A stretch of DNA of 64,000 bases from Kushneria avicenniae (GCF_900112585.1 NZ_FOLY01000002.1:558001-622000), one strand, 5' to 3'. Shown: positions 8,265-18,149, numbered from the stretch's first letter. Notes: generated from the sequence alone by a model not told the origin. Translations and numbers: made by a program.

Positions 8265-9467
8265 TCAGGTCGACTGGCGGGCGATGATGTCCTTGAAGCC
8301 GGCCTCGATCAGTGGCGCTGACGCCGCTTCCCGAGTGGCGTCGCGCTTTTGAGCCTGCTGTGACAGCGCCCAGCGGACGTGCTCGCGCACTAGGTCGCTG
8401 GGCCAGGACAGCCGTGCCTTCAGGGCCGAGACAATCTCGTCGCTGAAGGGCGCGTTACCCAGCCCCACTGCCAGGTTGCGCAGCCAGCGCTCATAGCCCA
8501 GCCGCCGAATGGCACTGCCCTGAGTGTGTTCGAGAAATTCAGGCTCGCTCCAGTTGAAAAGGTCGATCAGTCTGGCACGATCCAGCGCATGGCGTGGGGC
8601 AAAGTCCTGCTCGCGAGTCGCGCGCGTGAATCGCGTGAAGGGACAGACAAGCTGGCAGTCATCGCAGCCGAAGACGCGATTGCCCATGGCGTGGCGGTAT
8701 TCCAGCGGTATGGCGCCGTGCTTTTCGATGGTGAGATAGGAGATGCAGCGCCTTGCATCGATCACCTTGTCATCCACGATGGCCCCGGTAGGGCACCAGG
8801 TCTGACAGCGCGTACACTTGCCGCAGTGGTCGCGTTCAAAGGGGGCATCCACGGGCAGTGGCAGGTCGGTGTAGAGTTCGCCCAGAAAGAACAGTGACCC
8901 GGCCTTCGGATTAAGGATCATCGCGTTTTTGCCAAACCAGCCGATGCCGGCCTTTTGCGCCAGCGCGCGTTCCATGACCGGCGCGGAGTCCACGAAGGCG
9001 CGAAAGCCAAACGTTCCGATCTCCTTTTGCAGCTTTTGCGCCAGCTGGGTCAGGCGCTTGCGGATCAGCTTGTGGTAGTCGCGCCCGAGCGCGTAACGTG
9101 CCACGTAGGCCCGTTCGGGCTGACCCAGTACCCGGGTGCTCTCGATTTCGGGCGGCAGGTAGTCCATGCGCACGCTGATGATGCGAAGCGTGCCGGGCTC
9201 CAGTTCAGCCGGGCGCGTACGTCTGGTGCCGTGGCGCGCCATGTAGTCCATCTCGCCGTGGTAGCCCGCCTCCAGCCACCGGTTGAGATAATCTTCGTGG
9301 GCATCTAGGTCGGTGTCGGTAATACCGAGCTGCTGAAAGCCCAGTTCGCGCCCCCAGATTTTGAGTTTTTCGGCCATTTCGGCCGGGTCGAGCGCGCGGG
9401 AAGCCTCACGGGGCATCGGGTCGTCGATGTTGCCAGGTTCGGGGCTATGGGGAGACACGGTGTTCAT
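8265..9467 (-). CDS. queG: Epoxyqueuosine reductase
   Basis: Cobalamin- and Fe-S-dependent enzyme for the last step of queuosine synthesis, reducing epoxyqueuosine in tRNA. In the 400-residue product, VDSAPVMERALAQKAGIGW (159-177) carries the catalytic Asp at 160. Cluster cysteines are C215, C218, C221, C225 and C268, C271, C275 with C241, the two [4Fe-4S] pattern of the family. A HEAT-like C-terminal region follows. The first about 30 residues are poorly conserved and the true start may be the internal methionine at residue 18. Divergent from nnr across 260 bases. Confidence 0.95.
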   Translation of the reverse strand: MNTVSPHSPEPGNIDDPMPREASRALDPAEMAEKLKIWGRELGFQQLGITDTDLDAHEDYLNRWLEAGYHGEMDYMARHGTRRTRPAELEPGTLRIISVRMDYLPPEIESTRVLGQPERAYVARYALGRDYHKLIRKRLTQLAQKLQKEIGTFGFRAFVDSAPVMERALAQKAGIGWFGKNAMILNPKAGSLFFLGELYTDLPLPVDAPFERDHCGKCTRCQTWCPTGAIVDDKVIDARRCISYLTIEKHGAIPLEYRHAMGNRVFGCDDCQLVCPFTRFTRATREQDFAPRHALDRARLIDLFNWSEPEFLEHTQGSAIRRLGYERWLRNLAVGLGNAPFSDEIVSALKARLSWPSDLVREHVRWALSQQAQKRDATREAASAPLIEAGFKDIIARQST

Positions 9468-9727
9468 GGCCTTCGAGCCTCGGGGCTCGGTATTACGGAA
9501 CGTGGGGCAGGCCGGGCAGATAATGCGCGGTATGACAGGGTATTATGACAGCGCAGATGCCTTTGGGCCAAAGAGACATGCCGAGCATGAGAAAGCGCCC
9601 ATGATCGGAACCTGCCAGACGCCACAGGGTCACAACAAGGACTTGCTGCCCGTGGCGAACAATGGATGACAACCGTCGGTCTGACAGGCCCCAATCAATG
9701 ACACGGACAGTCTGGAAGGAGAACGCC

Positions 9728-11227
9728 ATGATGGCGAACGCACGACTCTACAGCGCAGGGCAGGTGCAGGCGCTGGATCAAAGCACCATTGCGCAGGGCG
9801 TGCCTGGATTCACTCTGATGATGCAGGCCGGGCGCGCTGCGCTTGACGAGATCGTCAGGCGCTGGCCTGCGGCGCGTCGCCTGTGCATTCTTTGTGGCGG
9901 TGGCAACAACGGCGGGGATGGCTATGTGGTGGCGGCACTGGCCCGTCGACAGGGACTGGAGGTGCAGCTTCTGGCGCTGCGCGCGCCGGATCAGCTCCAG
10001 GGCGAGGCGGGCGAAGCGGTGCGTTTTGCGCGTGAAAGCGGCGTGATCATTGAGAACTGGCATCAGGATGTCGAGATTCCGGTCGACACCGATGTGATCG
10101 TCGATGCCCTGCTGGGCACCGGTACCCGCGGTGAGATCCGCGCGCCATTTGATGACGCCATCGCCTGTATCAATCGGTCAAGTGCACCGGTCGTGGCGCT
10201 GGACATTCCGTCCGGGCTCAATGCCGACACGGGCGCCCTGCTGGGCGAGACGGTCGAGGCGGTGCTGACGGTGACGTTTATCGCGCGCAAGTTCGGGCTC
10301 TATACCGGCCAGGCACCTGATGTCACCGGTGAGATCGTACTGGCGCCACTGGCTGTTGCCGAGTCGACGCTTTCAGAGAGTGATTACGTGGGTGAGCTGC
10401 TGGAGGCCGCGCGGCTTCAAGGCACGCTGCCTCGCCGGCGGCCGACTACCCACAAGGGCCACTGTGGTCATCTGCTCGTGGTCGGTGGTCAGCCCGGTTT
10501 TGGCGGCTCGACCATCATGAGCGCCGAAACCGCGGCGCGGCTTGGGGCCGGGCTGGTCAGCCTGGCCACGGCCAGCGTGCACATTCCGCCGGCGCTGACG
10601 CGCTGTCCGGAAATGATGGTGCATGAAGCCCGCAACGGGCTGGACCTCGAATCGCTGGTCGACAAGGCCACGGCTGTATTGATCGGCCCCGGGCTGGGAC
10701 AGGGCGCCTGGGGCCAGGGTCTGATGCAGACCGTCATGAACGCCGCCGGCCCCAGGCTGGTGGATGCCGACGGGCTTCATCTGCTGGCGGCAGGCTACGC
10801 CGGTGAGCGACGTGATGACTGGATTCTGACGCCGCATCCGGGAGAGGCCGCCATGCTGCTGGATTGCAGCGTGGCCGAGGTGCAGGCGGATCGCTATCAG
10901 GCCGCGCTGAATCTGCATCGTCGTTACGGCGGGGTCATCGTGCTCAAGGGCGCTGGGACGCTGGTAATCGGTGGCGAAGGCCCTGAAGCATGCTTTATCA
11001 GTCCTTTTAGCAATCCGGGCATGGCCTCCGGCGGTATGGGCGATGTGCTGGGCGGCATGATCGCCTCGTTGCTGGTTCAGGGCCTGTCGCCGCTGGAAGC
11101 GGCGGCCAGTGGTGTCCTGATCCATGGACTGGCGGCTGATGATGCAGCGCGAGAACATGGCGAGCGTGGCCTGCTGGCGAGCGATCTGGCATGCTACGCG
11201 CGCCGTCGCGCTAATCCCGGCAGGTAA
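9728..11227 (+). CDS. nnr: Bifunctional NAD(P)H-hydrate epimerase / ADP-dependent NAD(P)H-hydrate dehydratase
   Basis: Repairs damaged NAD(P)HX. The 499-residue product fuses the YjeF_N epimerase domain (about residues 1-215; GGGNNGGDGYVVA binding loop) with the ribokinase-like dehydratase domain (about 225-495; THKGHCGHLLVVGG, LTPHPGEAA and the GMGDVLGGMI active-site motif). The ATG at 9728, with AGGAG seven bases upstream, gives the conserved MMANARLYSAGQV start; an open frame upstream to 9662 lacks a site. First gene of the long plus-strand run to purA; tsaE starts 70 bases after its stop. Confidence 0.95.
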   Translation: MMANARLYSAGQVQALDQSTIAQGVPGFTLMMQAGRAALDEIVRRWPAARRLCILCGGGNNGGDGYVVAALARRQGLEVQLLALRAPDQLQGEAGEAVRFARESGVIIENWHQDVEIPVDTDVIVDALLGTGTRGEIRAPFDDAIACINRSSAPVVALDIPSGLNADTGALLGETVEAVLTVTFIARKFGLYTGQAPDVTGEIVLAPLAVAESTLSESDYVGELLEAARLQGTLPRRRPTTHKGHCGHLLVVGGQPGFGGSTIMSAETAARLGAGLVSLATASVHIPPALTRCPEMMVHEARNGLDLESLVDKATAVLIGPGLGQGAWGQGLMQTVMNAAGPRLVDADGLHLLAAGYAGERRDDWILTPHPGEAAMLLDCSVAEVQADRYQAALNLHRRYGGVIVLKGAGTLVIGGEGPEACFISPFSNPGMASGGMGDVLGGMIASLLVQGLSPLEAAASGVLIHGLAADDAAREHGERGLLASDLACYARRRANPGR

Positions 11228-11297
11228 AAGGATGTCATCGACATCGCGGCCTGCCGATAATGGGGCACGGCCTTGATCAGTTTTAAAGTGGGATAAC

Positions 11298-11783
11298 GTG
11301 AGCAAGACAACCATTATTCTTGAAGCCGGTGATGAAGCCGCCCAGGTGGCTATTGGTCGCCAGCTGGCCGAGGCGCTGGGTTACCGCGGCATCGTCTATC
11401 TCAACGGCGAACTGGGGGCGGGCAAGACCACCCTGGCCCGGGGCGTATTGCGCGCCCTGGGCCATGACGGCGCAGTCAAGAGTCCGACCTATACACTGGT
11501 CGAGCCCTATGATCTTGAGAGCGGCCGGGTCTATCACTTTGACCTGTATCGGTTGGCAGACCCCGAGGAGCTAGAGTTTCTCGGGGCGCGCGAGATGTTT
11601 GCCGATAATGCGCTGGCGCTGGTGGAGTGGCCGATACGCGGTGAAGGCTGGCTGCCCGCGGCCGATGTTGTCATTACGCTGTCGCTGATCCAGCAGGGGC
11701 GACGCCTGGTGCTTGAAGCCGGCAGTGATCACGGGGTGCAGGCGTTGCAGGCGCTGGCGGTGGCTTCACGGGCGTTTTCATGA
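11298..11783 (+). CDS. tsaE: tRNA threonylcarbamoyladenosine biosynthesis ATPase TsaE
   Basis: ATPase of the TsaBDE complex that makes t6A37 in ANN-decoding tRNAs. The product is 161 residues. The P-loop is GELGAGKTT (37-45), followed by SPTYTLVEPY and the HFDLYRL segment, all standard for the family. Translation starts at GTG (11298) after GGGA. It sits between nnr and amiB, the usual place. Its last codons overlap an unconserved upstream extension of the amiB frame, but the real amiB start lies 70 bases downstream. Confidence 0.95.
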   Translation: MSKTTIILEAGDEAAQVAIGRQLAEALGYRGIVYLNGELGAGKTTLARGVLRALGHDGAVKSPTYTLVEPYDLESGRVYHFDLYRLADPEELEFLGAREMFADNALALVEWPIRGEGWLPAADVVITLSLIQQGRRLVLEAGSDHGVQALQALAVASRAFS

Positions 11784-11853
11784 TGGCTGTGGATGTGTTG
11801 TCGAGCCGGCCCGATGTACCCGCCATGAACATCAATACAGTGACAAGACAGTG

Positions 11854-13311
11854 ATGAAGTATCCGGCAGTCCTTTGGACCCTTTTTGCCATGATCATGAT
11901 GAGCGTCATGGCCAGTGCCGCTCAGGCCGCACAGCTCGAGGGCCTGCGCCAGTGGACCGACAGTGACGGCACGCGTCTGGTCTTTGATCTCTCGAGCGAG
12001 GCCAAAGCCGATGTGTTCACGCTCGATAGTCCGGATCGACTGGTCATCGATCTGGCCGATACGACCCTGAACACGACGCTGGGCAGCGCCGTTGACGGTC
12101 GCGGGATGGTTCGGGATGTGCGCTCCGGCGTGCGTGACGGGACCGATCTGCGGGTGGTCGTTGAGCTGGATCGCAAGGCCACCCCCAATGCTTTCAAATT
12201 GCCGCCCGGCGGCGGACACGGTTATCGGCTGGTGGTGGACCTGGCGCCGGGAGAGAGTGGCGGTGGAACGTCGTCGTCCGGCGGTGGTGACCCCATTACG
12301 GCCATGATTCAACAGCAGGAGCAGGCGGCCCGCAGCCGGTTGTCCGGCAATCGCACGGGCAGTACGCCGCCGGTCAGCAACGAGCCGACGGCCGAGTCGC
12401 GTCAGACGGCCAAACCGCATCCGCGGCGTGACATCGTCGTGGTCGTCGACCCCGGACATGGCGGCAAGGACCCGGGCGCTTCCGGTCCCGGCGGCACCCA
12501 TGAGAAGAATGTGGTGCTGCAGATCGGCAAGCGGGTCAAGGCCAAACTGGATGCCATGCAGGGCTTCAAGGCCTATCTCACACGCGATGACGATACCTTT
12601 ATTCCGCTTCGTGGCCGCACGCGAATCGCTCGCAGGCATCATGCCGATTTCTTCGTGTCGGTGCATGCCGATGCCGGTGGCTCGACCTCGCCGCGCGGTA
12701 CCTCCGTTTATGCCCTTTCCCAGCACGGTGCGACGTCCGAGCGGGCGCGCTGGCTGGCACAGAGCGAGAACCGCTCCGATCTGATCGGGGGAGTGGATGG
12801 CGATCTCAATCTCGACGACAAGGATCAGGTGCTGCGCGGTGTGCTGCTGGATCTGAGCATGACGGCCACCGTCAATGACTCGCTGTCGGCGGGAACGGAC
12901 GTGCTCGGACGCGTTTCGAACTTCAACAAGCTCTTCCATTCGCGCGTCGAGCAGGCAGGGTTTGTGGTGCTCAAGTCGCCGGATATTCCCTCGCTTCTGG
13001 TCGAAACCGGCTTTTTGACCAACCCGTCCGAGGAGCGTCTGCTTAATTCACCGGCGCATCAGGACAAGCTGGCCACGGCCATCGCTCAGGGCATTCGACA
13101 GCACTTTCTGCGCAGCCCGCCGCCCGACAGTCTGCTGGCCTGGCAGCGCGACCAGAACCGCGGCGGTGCCTCCAACGAGTATCGTGTTCAGCCCGGCGAT
13201 ACGCTTTCGGGCATTGCGGCGAGCAAAAACGTCTCTCTCGCCGCGTTGCGTCGGGCCAATAATCTGGACACCGATGTACTGCGACTGGGGCAGGTGCTCA
13301 AGATCCCATGA
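11854..13311 (+). CDS. amiB: N-acetylmuramoyl-L-alanine amidase, AmiB/AmiC type with LysM
   Basis: Periplasmic zinc amidase that splits septal peptidoglycan during daughter-cell separation. The 485-residue precursor starts with a Sec signal peptide of about 26 residues ending ASAAQA, then an AMIN domain, a Ser/Gly-rich linker, an Amidase_3 domain (VVDPGHGGKDPGASG with a zinc His, a Glu in HEKNVVL, the FVSVHAD His and the LVETGFLTN catalytic Glu), and a C-terminal LysM repeat (YRVQPGDTLSGIA). The ATG at 11854 is chosen because it begins the signal peptide; an adjacent GTG at 11851 is possible. An activator such as EnvC or NlpD is not in the window. Confidence 0.94.
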   Translation: MKYPAVLWTLFAMIMMSVMASAAQAAQLEGLRQWTDSDGTRLVFDLSSEAKADVFTLDSPDRLVIDLADTTLNTTLGSAVDGRGMVRDVRSGVRDGTDLRVVVELDRKATPNAFKLPPGGGHGYRLVVDLAPGESGGGTSSSGGGDPITAMIQQQEQAARSRLSGNRTGSTPPVSNEPTAESRQTAKPHPRRDIVVVVDPGHGGKDPGASGPGGTHEKNVVLQIGKRVKAKLDAMQGFKAYLTRDDDTFIPLRGRTRIARRHHADFFVSVHADAGGSTSPRGTSVYALSQHGATSERARWLAQSENRSDLIGGVDGDLNLDDKDQVLRGVLLDLSMTATVNDSLSAGTDVLGRVSNFNKLFHSRVEQAGFVVLKSPDIPSLLVETGFLTNPSEERLLNSPAHQDKLATAIAQGIRQHFLRSPPPDSLLAWQRDQNRGGASNEYRVQPGDTLSGIAASKNVSLAALRRANNLDTDVLRLGQVLKIP

Positions 13312-13345
13312 GGGTGCCGACGTTGATGACCAGGGGAGGACATGA

Positions 13346-15316
13346 ATGAATCAGACAGCCGTTTACGATGCCCGTCGCATTCAGTCCCTGGCCCCGCGTC
13401 TGGCCAACCAGATCGCGGCCGGGGAGGTGGTCGAGCGCCCCTCGTCGGTGGTCAAGGAGCTGGTTGAAAACGCCATCGATGCCGGCAGCTCGCGCATCGA
13501 GATCGAGCTGGAGTCCGGTGGCAGTCGCCTGATTCGGGTGCGCGACAACGGTCACGGTATCGAGCACGACGATCTGGGACTGGCGCTGTCGCGTCACGCC
13601 ACCAGCAAGATCACCTCGCTGGACGATCTCGAGGGTGTGGCAAGCCTCGGGTTCCGTGGCGAGGCGCTGGCCGCGACCAGCGCGGTATCGAGACTCGAGC
13701 TCTACTCCAACACCAGTGATGATCCGGTCAACGGCTGGCGGGTGGTCGCCGAGGGGCGCGAAATGTCGCCGCGGCTATCACCGGCGCCGCACCCGCGCGG
13801 GACCACGGTGACGGTACGGGATCTCTTCTTCAATACACCGGCGCGGCGCAAGTTTCTGCGCACCGAAAAGACCGAGTTCAATCACGTCGAGGAAGCCTTT
13901 CGCCGGCTGGCGCTGTCGCGTCAGGACGTTGATCTGGTGCTGCGTCACAACCAGAAGACCGTGCATCAGTTGACGGGGGGCAGCAGTCAGACGGTGATGG
14001 AGAAGCGTATTGCCCAGCTTCTCGGCCGCAGCTTTCTGGACAACGCCATCCACATCGATATGGCTGCCACCGGTCTGGCGCTGAAAGGATGGGTTGGACT
14101 GCCGTCTCATACCCGTAGTCAGGCCGACCAGCAGTATTTTTTCGTCAACGGTCGCGTCATTCGCGATCGGCTGGTGGCGCACGCCGTGCGTCAGGCCTAT
14201 CGCGACGTACTCTTTCATGGTCGCCATCCGGTATTCGTCCTCTATCTGGAGCTGGATGCCCACGGCGTGGATGTCAACGTGCACCCCACCAAGCACGAAG
14301 TCCGCTTTCGCGATGGGCGACTGGTGCATGACTTCCTGTTTTCAAGCCTGCATCGGGCGCTGGCAGAGGTGAGGCCGCAGGGACGACATGAGCCGGCGGT
14401 TGAAGCGCCTGCAGCGTCGCCAGCCCCCGAGCCGCAGTTTGATCAGCAGCGCATGGCACTCGGTGACACTTCCAGCGAACCGGCAACGGCCCGAACCGGC
14501 GGCGAGTCATCGACCGATCAGTATCGTGGCGCCGGCCGGCCTGGAGAACGGCAGGTCCGGGAGTTCATGGCCGGCTATCGTGCGCTGCACCCGGATCACG
14601 AAGATCGGCTGCTGACCGCCCGTACGGCTACCCGGGACGCTGACGCCTCGCGAGGGACGCCGTCGCCTGAAAGCGGTCAGGTGTCACCACCTTCTGCCTC
14701 AGCCGTCGAGCCGTCGGTTGATGCCACCCGGGCGCCGCCGCTGGGCTACGCCGTGGCGCAGCTGCACGGCGTCTATATCCTGTCGCAGACCGAGCGCGGC
14801 ATGGTGGTGGTCGACATGCACGCCGCACACGAACGGATTACCTATGAGCGCATGAAGGCGCAGTATCTGGGCGAGGGGATCGATACGCAGCCGCTGCTGG
14901 TGCCGGTTTCGATGTCGGTCAGCGAGGCGCAGGTCGAGCTTGCCGAGCGCGAGCACGACACGATCAGTGCGATGGGGGTGACGCTGGCGGCAGCAGGACC
15001 CGAGACGCTGTTGATTCGGGAAGTGCCGGCGCTTTTGAAAAACGGCAGCGTCGAGGCGCTGGTCCGCGAAATGCTCGAAGAGCTCGAGCGCTATGGCCGC
15101 AGCCAGGTGGTCAGGGACCATCTTTTCGATCTGCTGTCGACCATGGCCTGTCACGGCAGCGTGCGTGCCAATCGGCGCCTAGGGATCGAGGAGATGAACG
15201 CTTTGCTGAGGGACATGGAGCGTACCGAGCGCAGCGGGCAGTGCAATCATGGACGGCCGACCTGGACGGAGATGTCGATGCGTGACCTTGACCGTCTCTT
15301 TTTGCGTGGCCAGTAG
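13346..15316 (+). CDS. mutL: DNA mismatch repair protein MutL
   Basis: Mismatch-repair matchmaker of 656 residues. The N-terminal GHKL ATPase carries ELVENAIDAG, DNGHGI and RGEALAATSA. A linker of about 130 residues (roughly 340-465) is rich in Ala, Pro, Glu and Ser. The C-terminal dimerisation domain contains DMHAAHERITYE, which fits the endonuclease pattern DQHA(X)2E(X)4E except for Met in place of Gln, together with ACHGSVRAN and CNHGRPT. This suggests a nicking MutL, unlike the E. coli type. Of two overlapping ATGs, the one at 13346 is in frame, after AGGGGAGG. miaA follows 12 bases later. Confidence 0.95.
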   Translation: MNQTAVYDARRIQSLAPRLANQIAAGEVVERPSSVVKELVENAIDAGSSRIEIELESGGSRLIRVRDNGHGIEHDDLGLALSRHATSKITSLDDLEGVASLGFRGEALAATSAVSRLELYSNTSDDPVNGWRVVAEGREMSPRLSPAPHPRGTTVTVRDLFFNTPARRKFLRTEKTEFNHVEEAFRRLALSRQDVDLVLRHNQKTVHQLTGGSSQTVMEKRIAQLLGRSFLDNAIHIDMAATGLALKGWVGLPSHTRSQADQQYFFVNGRVIRDRLVAHAVRQAYRDVLFHGRHPVFVLYLELDAHGVDVNVHPTKHEVRFRDGRLVHDFLFSSLHRALAEVRPQGRHEPAVEAPAASPAPEPQFDQQRMALGDTSSEPATARTGGESSTDQYRGAGRPGERQVREFMAGYRALHPDHEDRLLTARTATRDADASRGTPSPESGQVSPPSASAVEPSVDATRAPPLGYAVAQLHGVYILSQTERGMVVVDMHAAHERITYERMKAQYLGEGIDTQPLLVPVSMSVSEAQVELAEREHDTISAMGVTLAAAGPETLLIREVPALLKNGSVEALVREMLEELERYGRSQVVRDHLFDLLSTMACHGSVRANRRLGIEEMNALLRDMERTERSGQCNHGRPTWTEMSMRDLDRLFLRGQ

Positions 15317-15328
15317 GGTGGGTGTGTC

Positions 15329-16273
15329 ATGACCAACGATGCACCGCGACCGCCGGTCATCATGCTGATGGGCCCCACGGCCGTCGGCAAGACGGATCTG
15401 GCCATCGAGCTTCACGAGCGTCTGGGGGTCGAACTTGTCAGTGTCGATTCGGCGCTGGTCTACAGGGGCATGGACATCGGGACTGCCAAGCCTTCGGCGC
15501 AGGAGCTGGCACGTGCTCCGCATCGTCTGATCGATATACGAGATCCGTCACAGCCCTATTCGGGCGTGGCCTTTCGTGACGATGCGCTGGCATGCATCGA
15601 GGAGATTACTGCCCGTGGGCGGGTGCCGCTGCTGGTCGGGGGCACCATGCTCTATTTCCGACTGCTGACGGAAGGGGCGGCAGACATGCCCCGGGCCGAT
15701 CCCGGCATTCGCCGGGCGCTGGGCGAGCTGCTCGAGCAGGGTGGCCCGGGAGCGCTGCATGCCGAGCTCGCCCGGGTGGATCCCGAGTCCGCGGCACGGC
15801 TTCATCCCAACGATCCACAGCGATTGATGCGGGCGCTGGAAGTCTATCGTGCCAGCGGGGAAACCATGAGTGCCCACTGGGCGCGTCAGTCAGCAGTGAC
15901 TCTGCCATTTACGCCGCATCCGATTGCGCTATTACCCAACAATCGGTCGCTTTTGCATGAGCGCATTGAGCGGCGTCTTGACAAAATGTTTGCCGAGGGC
16001 TTCGTTGAAGAGGTGAAAAATCTTCGCGCGCGCGGCGACTTAAGTGCCGATTTACCTTCGATGAAAAGTGTGGGCTATCGTCAGGTATGGGAAGGACTTG
16101 ATCGCGGCGATGACTGCCCCCAAATGGCGTTCAGGGCGCTGACCGCTACCCGGCAACTGGCCAAGCGCCAGATCACCTGGTTGCGGCGCTGGCCGGGCGC
16201 CCTGCAACTCGACCCGCAGGAGGCCGACGCTGCGCAACGGTTGTTGAAAATCGTGCGCAACATCGGTACTTAG
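15329..16273 (+). CDS. miaA: tRNA dimethylallyltransferase
   Basis: Transfers dimethylallyl to A37 of tRNAs reading UNN codons, the precursor of ms2i6A. The 314-residue product has the P-loop GPTAVGKT at 15-22, the substrate segment VDSALVYRGMDIGTAKP and the C-terminal LAKRQITWLRRW tRNA-binding helix. It follows mutL by 12 bases and precedes hfq by 120 bases, a conserved order. Confidence 0.97.
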   Translation: MTNDAPRPPVIMLMGPTAVGKTDLAIELHERLGVELVSVDSALVYRGMDIGTAKPSAQELARAPHRLIDIRDPSQPYSGVAFRDDALACIEEITARGRVPLLVGGTMLYFRLLTEGAADMPRADPGIRRALGELLEQGGPGALHAELARVDPESAARLHPNDPQRLMRALEVYRASGETMSAHWARQSAVTLPFTPHPIALLPNNRSLLHERIERRLDKMFAEGFVEEVKNLRARGDLSADLPSMKSVGYRQVWEGLDRGDDCPQMAFRALTATRQLAKRQITWLRRWPGALQLDPQEADAAQRLLKIVRNIGT

Positions 16274-16393
16274 CGTAATATGATCGGTTACCAGTGAGCT
16301 TCTCGAGAGGCTCCGGGACGTGGATCTTTCTTGCGCTTGCAGCAAGTTAAAAACCGATAAACATACAGCAATTAATATTTCTGGGAGAGCCAC

Positions 16394-16642
16394 ATGTCCA
16401 AAGGACAATCCCTTCAGGATCCGTATCTGAACATCCTGCGTAAGGAGCGTATCCCCGTCTCCATCTTTCTGGTCAACGGCATCAAGCTTCAGGGCCAGAT
16501 CGAATCCTTTGACCAGTTTGTCATTTTGCTGCGCAATACCGTCAGTCAGATGGTTTACAAGCACGCCATTTCCACGGTTGTGCCCGCGCGTAACGTTCGT
16601 CTGCCGGCGCAGGACAGTGCTGCCCCCGCTCAGGAAAGCTGA
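16394..16642 (+). CDS. hfq: RNA chaperone Hfq
   Basis: Hexameric Sm-like RNA chaperone pairing small RNAs with mRNAs. The product has 82 residues: the Sm1 region ([20 protein letters not shown]) and Sm2 region ([12 protein letters not shown]) are intact, and the C-terminal tail is short, about 16 residues, compared with that of E. coli. GGGAGAG precedes the ATG. The 120-base gap after miaA is visibly AT-richer than surrounding coding sequence and may hold a promoter, though I could not fix one confidently. Confidence 0.98.
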   Translation: MSKGQSLQDPYLNILRKERIPVSIFLVNGIKLQGQIESFDQFVILLRNTVSQMVYKHAISTVVPARNVRLPAQDSAAPAQES

Positions 16643-16656
16643 TAGAGAGGCGCTGA

Positions 16657-17967
16657 TTGTTTTTTGAACGTCCCGATTCGGGAGAAACGGCTGTCCTGGT
16701 GCATATCGATTTCCAGGACAGCACCGAGCGCGAAGACACTTCAGAGTTCATGGAGCTGGTACGAAGCGCCGGTGCCGTGCCAGCGGCGCTTTTAACAGGC
16801 ACTCGGCGCTCTCCCAGCCCCAAGACCATGATTGGCGAGGGCAAGCTTGAAGAGCTGCGCGAGATGCTGAGCACGCATCACGCCGAGCTTGCCATCTTCA
16901 ATCATTCGCTTTCGCCCTCTCAGGAACGCAACCTTGAGCGAATTCTGCAGTGTCGTGTGCTTGACCGTACCGGTCTGATTCTCGATATCTTTGCCCAGCG
17001 TGCCAGAACGCACGAAGGCAAGCTGCAGGTGGAACTGGCTCAGCTCGAATACATGTCGACCCGACTGGTTCGCGGCTGGACACACCTTGAGCGTCAAAAG
17101 GGTGGTATCGGTCTGCGCGGTCCGGGTGAAACCCAGCTCGAAACCGACCGCCGCCTGCTGCGCGGTCGCATCAAGTCCATCCACAAGCGCCTTGATCGGG
17201 TGCGCAGCCAGCGCGATCAGAACCGTCGCTCGCGGACGCAGGCAGAAATTCCCTCCGTCTCGCTGGTGGGCTATACCAATGCCGGCAAGTCAACGCTTTT
17301 CAATGCGTTGACCAATGCCGAGGTGTACGCCGCCGATCAGCTCTTTGCCACGCTGGACCCCACGCTCAGGCGTCTCGAGATCAGTGATGTCGGGCCGATC
17401 GTCATGGCGGATACGGTAGGGTTTATCCGTCATCTGCCTCACAAGCTGGTCGAGGCGTTTCGCGCCACGCTTCAGGAGGCGGCCGAGGCCAGCCTGCTGG
17501 TGCATGTCATCGATGCGGCGGACCCGCAGCGTGAAGCGCACATCGAACAGGTCAATGCGGTGCTTGACGAAATCGGCGCCGGTGACGTCCCCAGACTTCT
17601 GGTCATGAACAAGACCGACCTGCTGGGCATGTCGCCACGTCTTGAGCGCAGCGGCAGTGATGAGGTTGCCACGGTCTGGCTTTCGGCACGCGATGGCACG
17701 GGCTTTGATCTGCTGGAACAGGCGCTTTCCGAGCGTCTGGCGCCGGATCTCGTGGAGACCACGATCATGCTGGCACCTTCGCAGGGCTGGCTGCGCGCTC
17801 AGCTGTTTTCCCATGACGCCGTTCGCGAAGAGAGCTTTGATGAAGAGGGCAGAACGCATCTTAAGGTTCGTCTACCGCGTCGTGACCTGATGCGTCTGCT
17901 TTCCCACGCCGATGAAAATCCTGATGACTACCTTTCCCGGGCCGAGCAGGGCCGGGAAGAGTGGTAA
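16657..17967 (+). CDS. hflX: Ribosome-associated GTPase HflX
   Basis: GTPase that splits stalled or stressed ribosomes. The 436-residue protein has the N-terminal HflX domain, the glycine-rich signature GGIGLRGPGETQLETD (149-164), G1 GYTNAGKST (205-213), the DTVGFIRHLP G3 region and NKTDLL for G4. Translation is read from TTG at 16657, six bases after GAGAGG, producing the conserved start MFFERPDSGE. It begins 14 bases after hfq and belongs to the hfq-hflX-hflK-hflC cluster. Confidence 0.95.
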   Translation: MFFERPDSGETAVLVHIDFQDSTEREDTSEFMELVRSAGAVPAALLTGTRRSPSPKTMIGEGKLEELREMLSTHHAELAIFNHSLSPSQERNLERILQCRVLDRTGLILDIFAQRARTHEGKLQVELAQLEYMSTRLVRGWTHLERQKGGIGLRGPGETQLETDRRLLRGRIKSIHKRLDRVRSQRDQNRRSRTQAEIPSVSLVGYTNAGKSTLFNALTNAEVYAADQLFATLDPTLRRLEISDVGPIVMADTVGFIRHLPHKLVEAFRATLQEAAEASLLVHVIDAADPQREAHIEQVNAVLDEIGAGDVPRLLVMNKTDLLGMSPRLERSGSDEVATVWLSARDGTGFDLLEQALSERLAPDLVETTIMLAPSQGWLRAQLFSHDAVREESFDEEGRTHLKVRLPRRDLMRLLSHADENPDDYLSRAEQGREEW

Positions 17968-18074
17968 TCAGGAACGCCACCCCGTCTTGCCAGGAAGAAT
18001 TTCAGGTCTTCAGCATGACGGCATGTTACAAATAGGAACGCTTCCGGCATTATCAGGATGATCGGATATTCAAA

Positions 18075-18095
18075 GCGCCACCGTAAGAATGGCGC
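18075..18095. repeat. Small inverted repeat between hflX and hflK
   Basis: GCGCCA (18075-18080) and TGGCGC (18090-18095) flank a nine-base loop, 55 bases before the hflK start. There is no T-tract. The 182-base hflX-hflK gap otherwise shows no recognisable feature. Confidence 0.35.
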
Positions 18096-18149
18096 GTAAT
18101 GTTGTTATGAGACTGGCGTTTCGCAACTCTTGCCCAGTGGAGAAGATGT

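Noticed and set aside
11674-12939. 421-codon minus-strand open frame opposite amiB
   Set aside because: Shadow of the amiB and tsaE coding sequence, rich in residues typical of antisense GC-biased frames.
16274-16393. Promoter directly upstream of hfq
   Set aside because: A TAATAT-like hexamer is present at about 16373, but no -35 element lies at an acceptable distance, so I did not call it.
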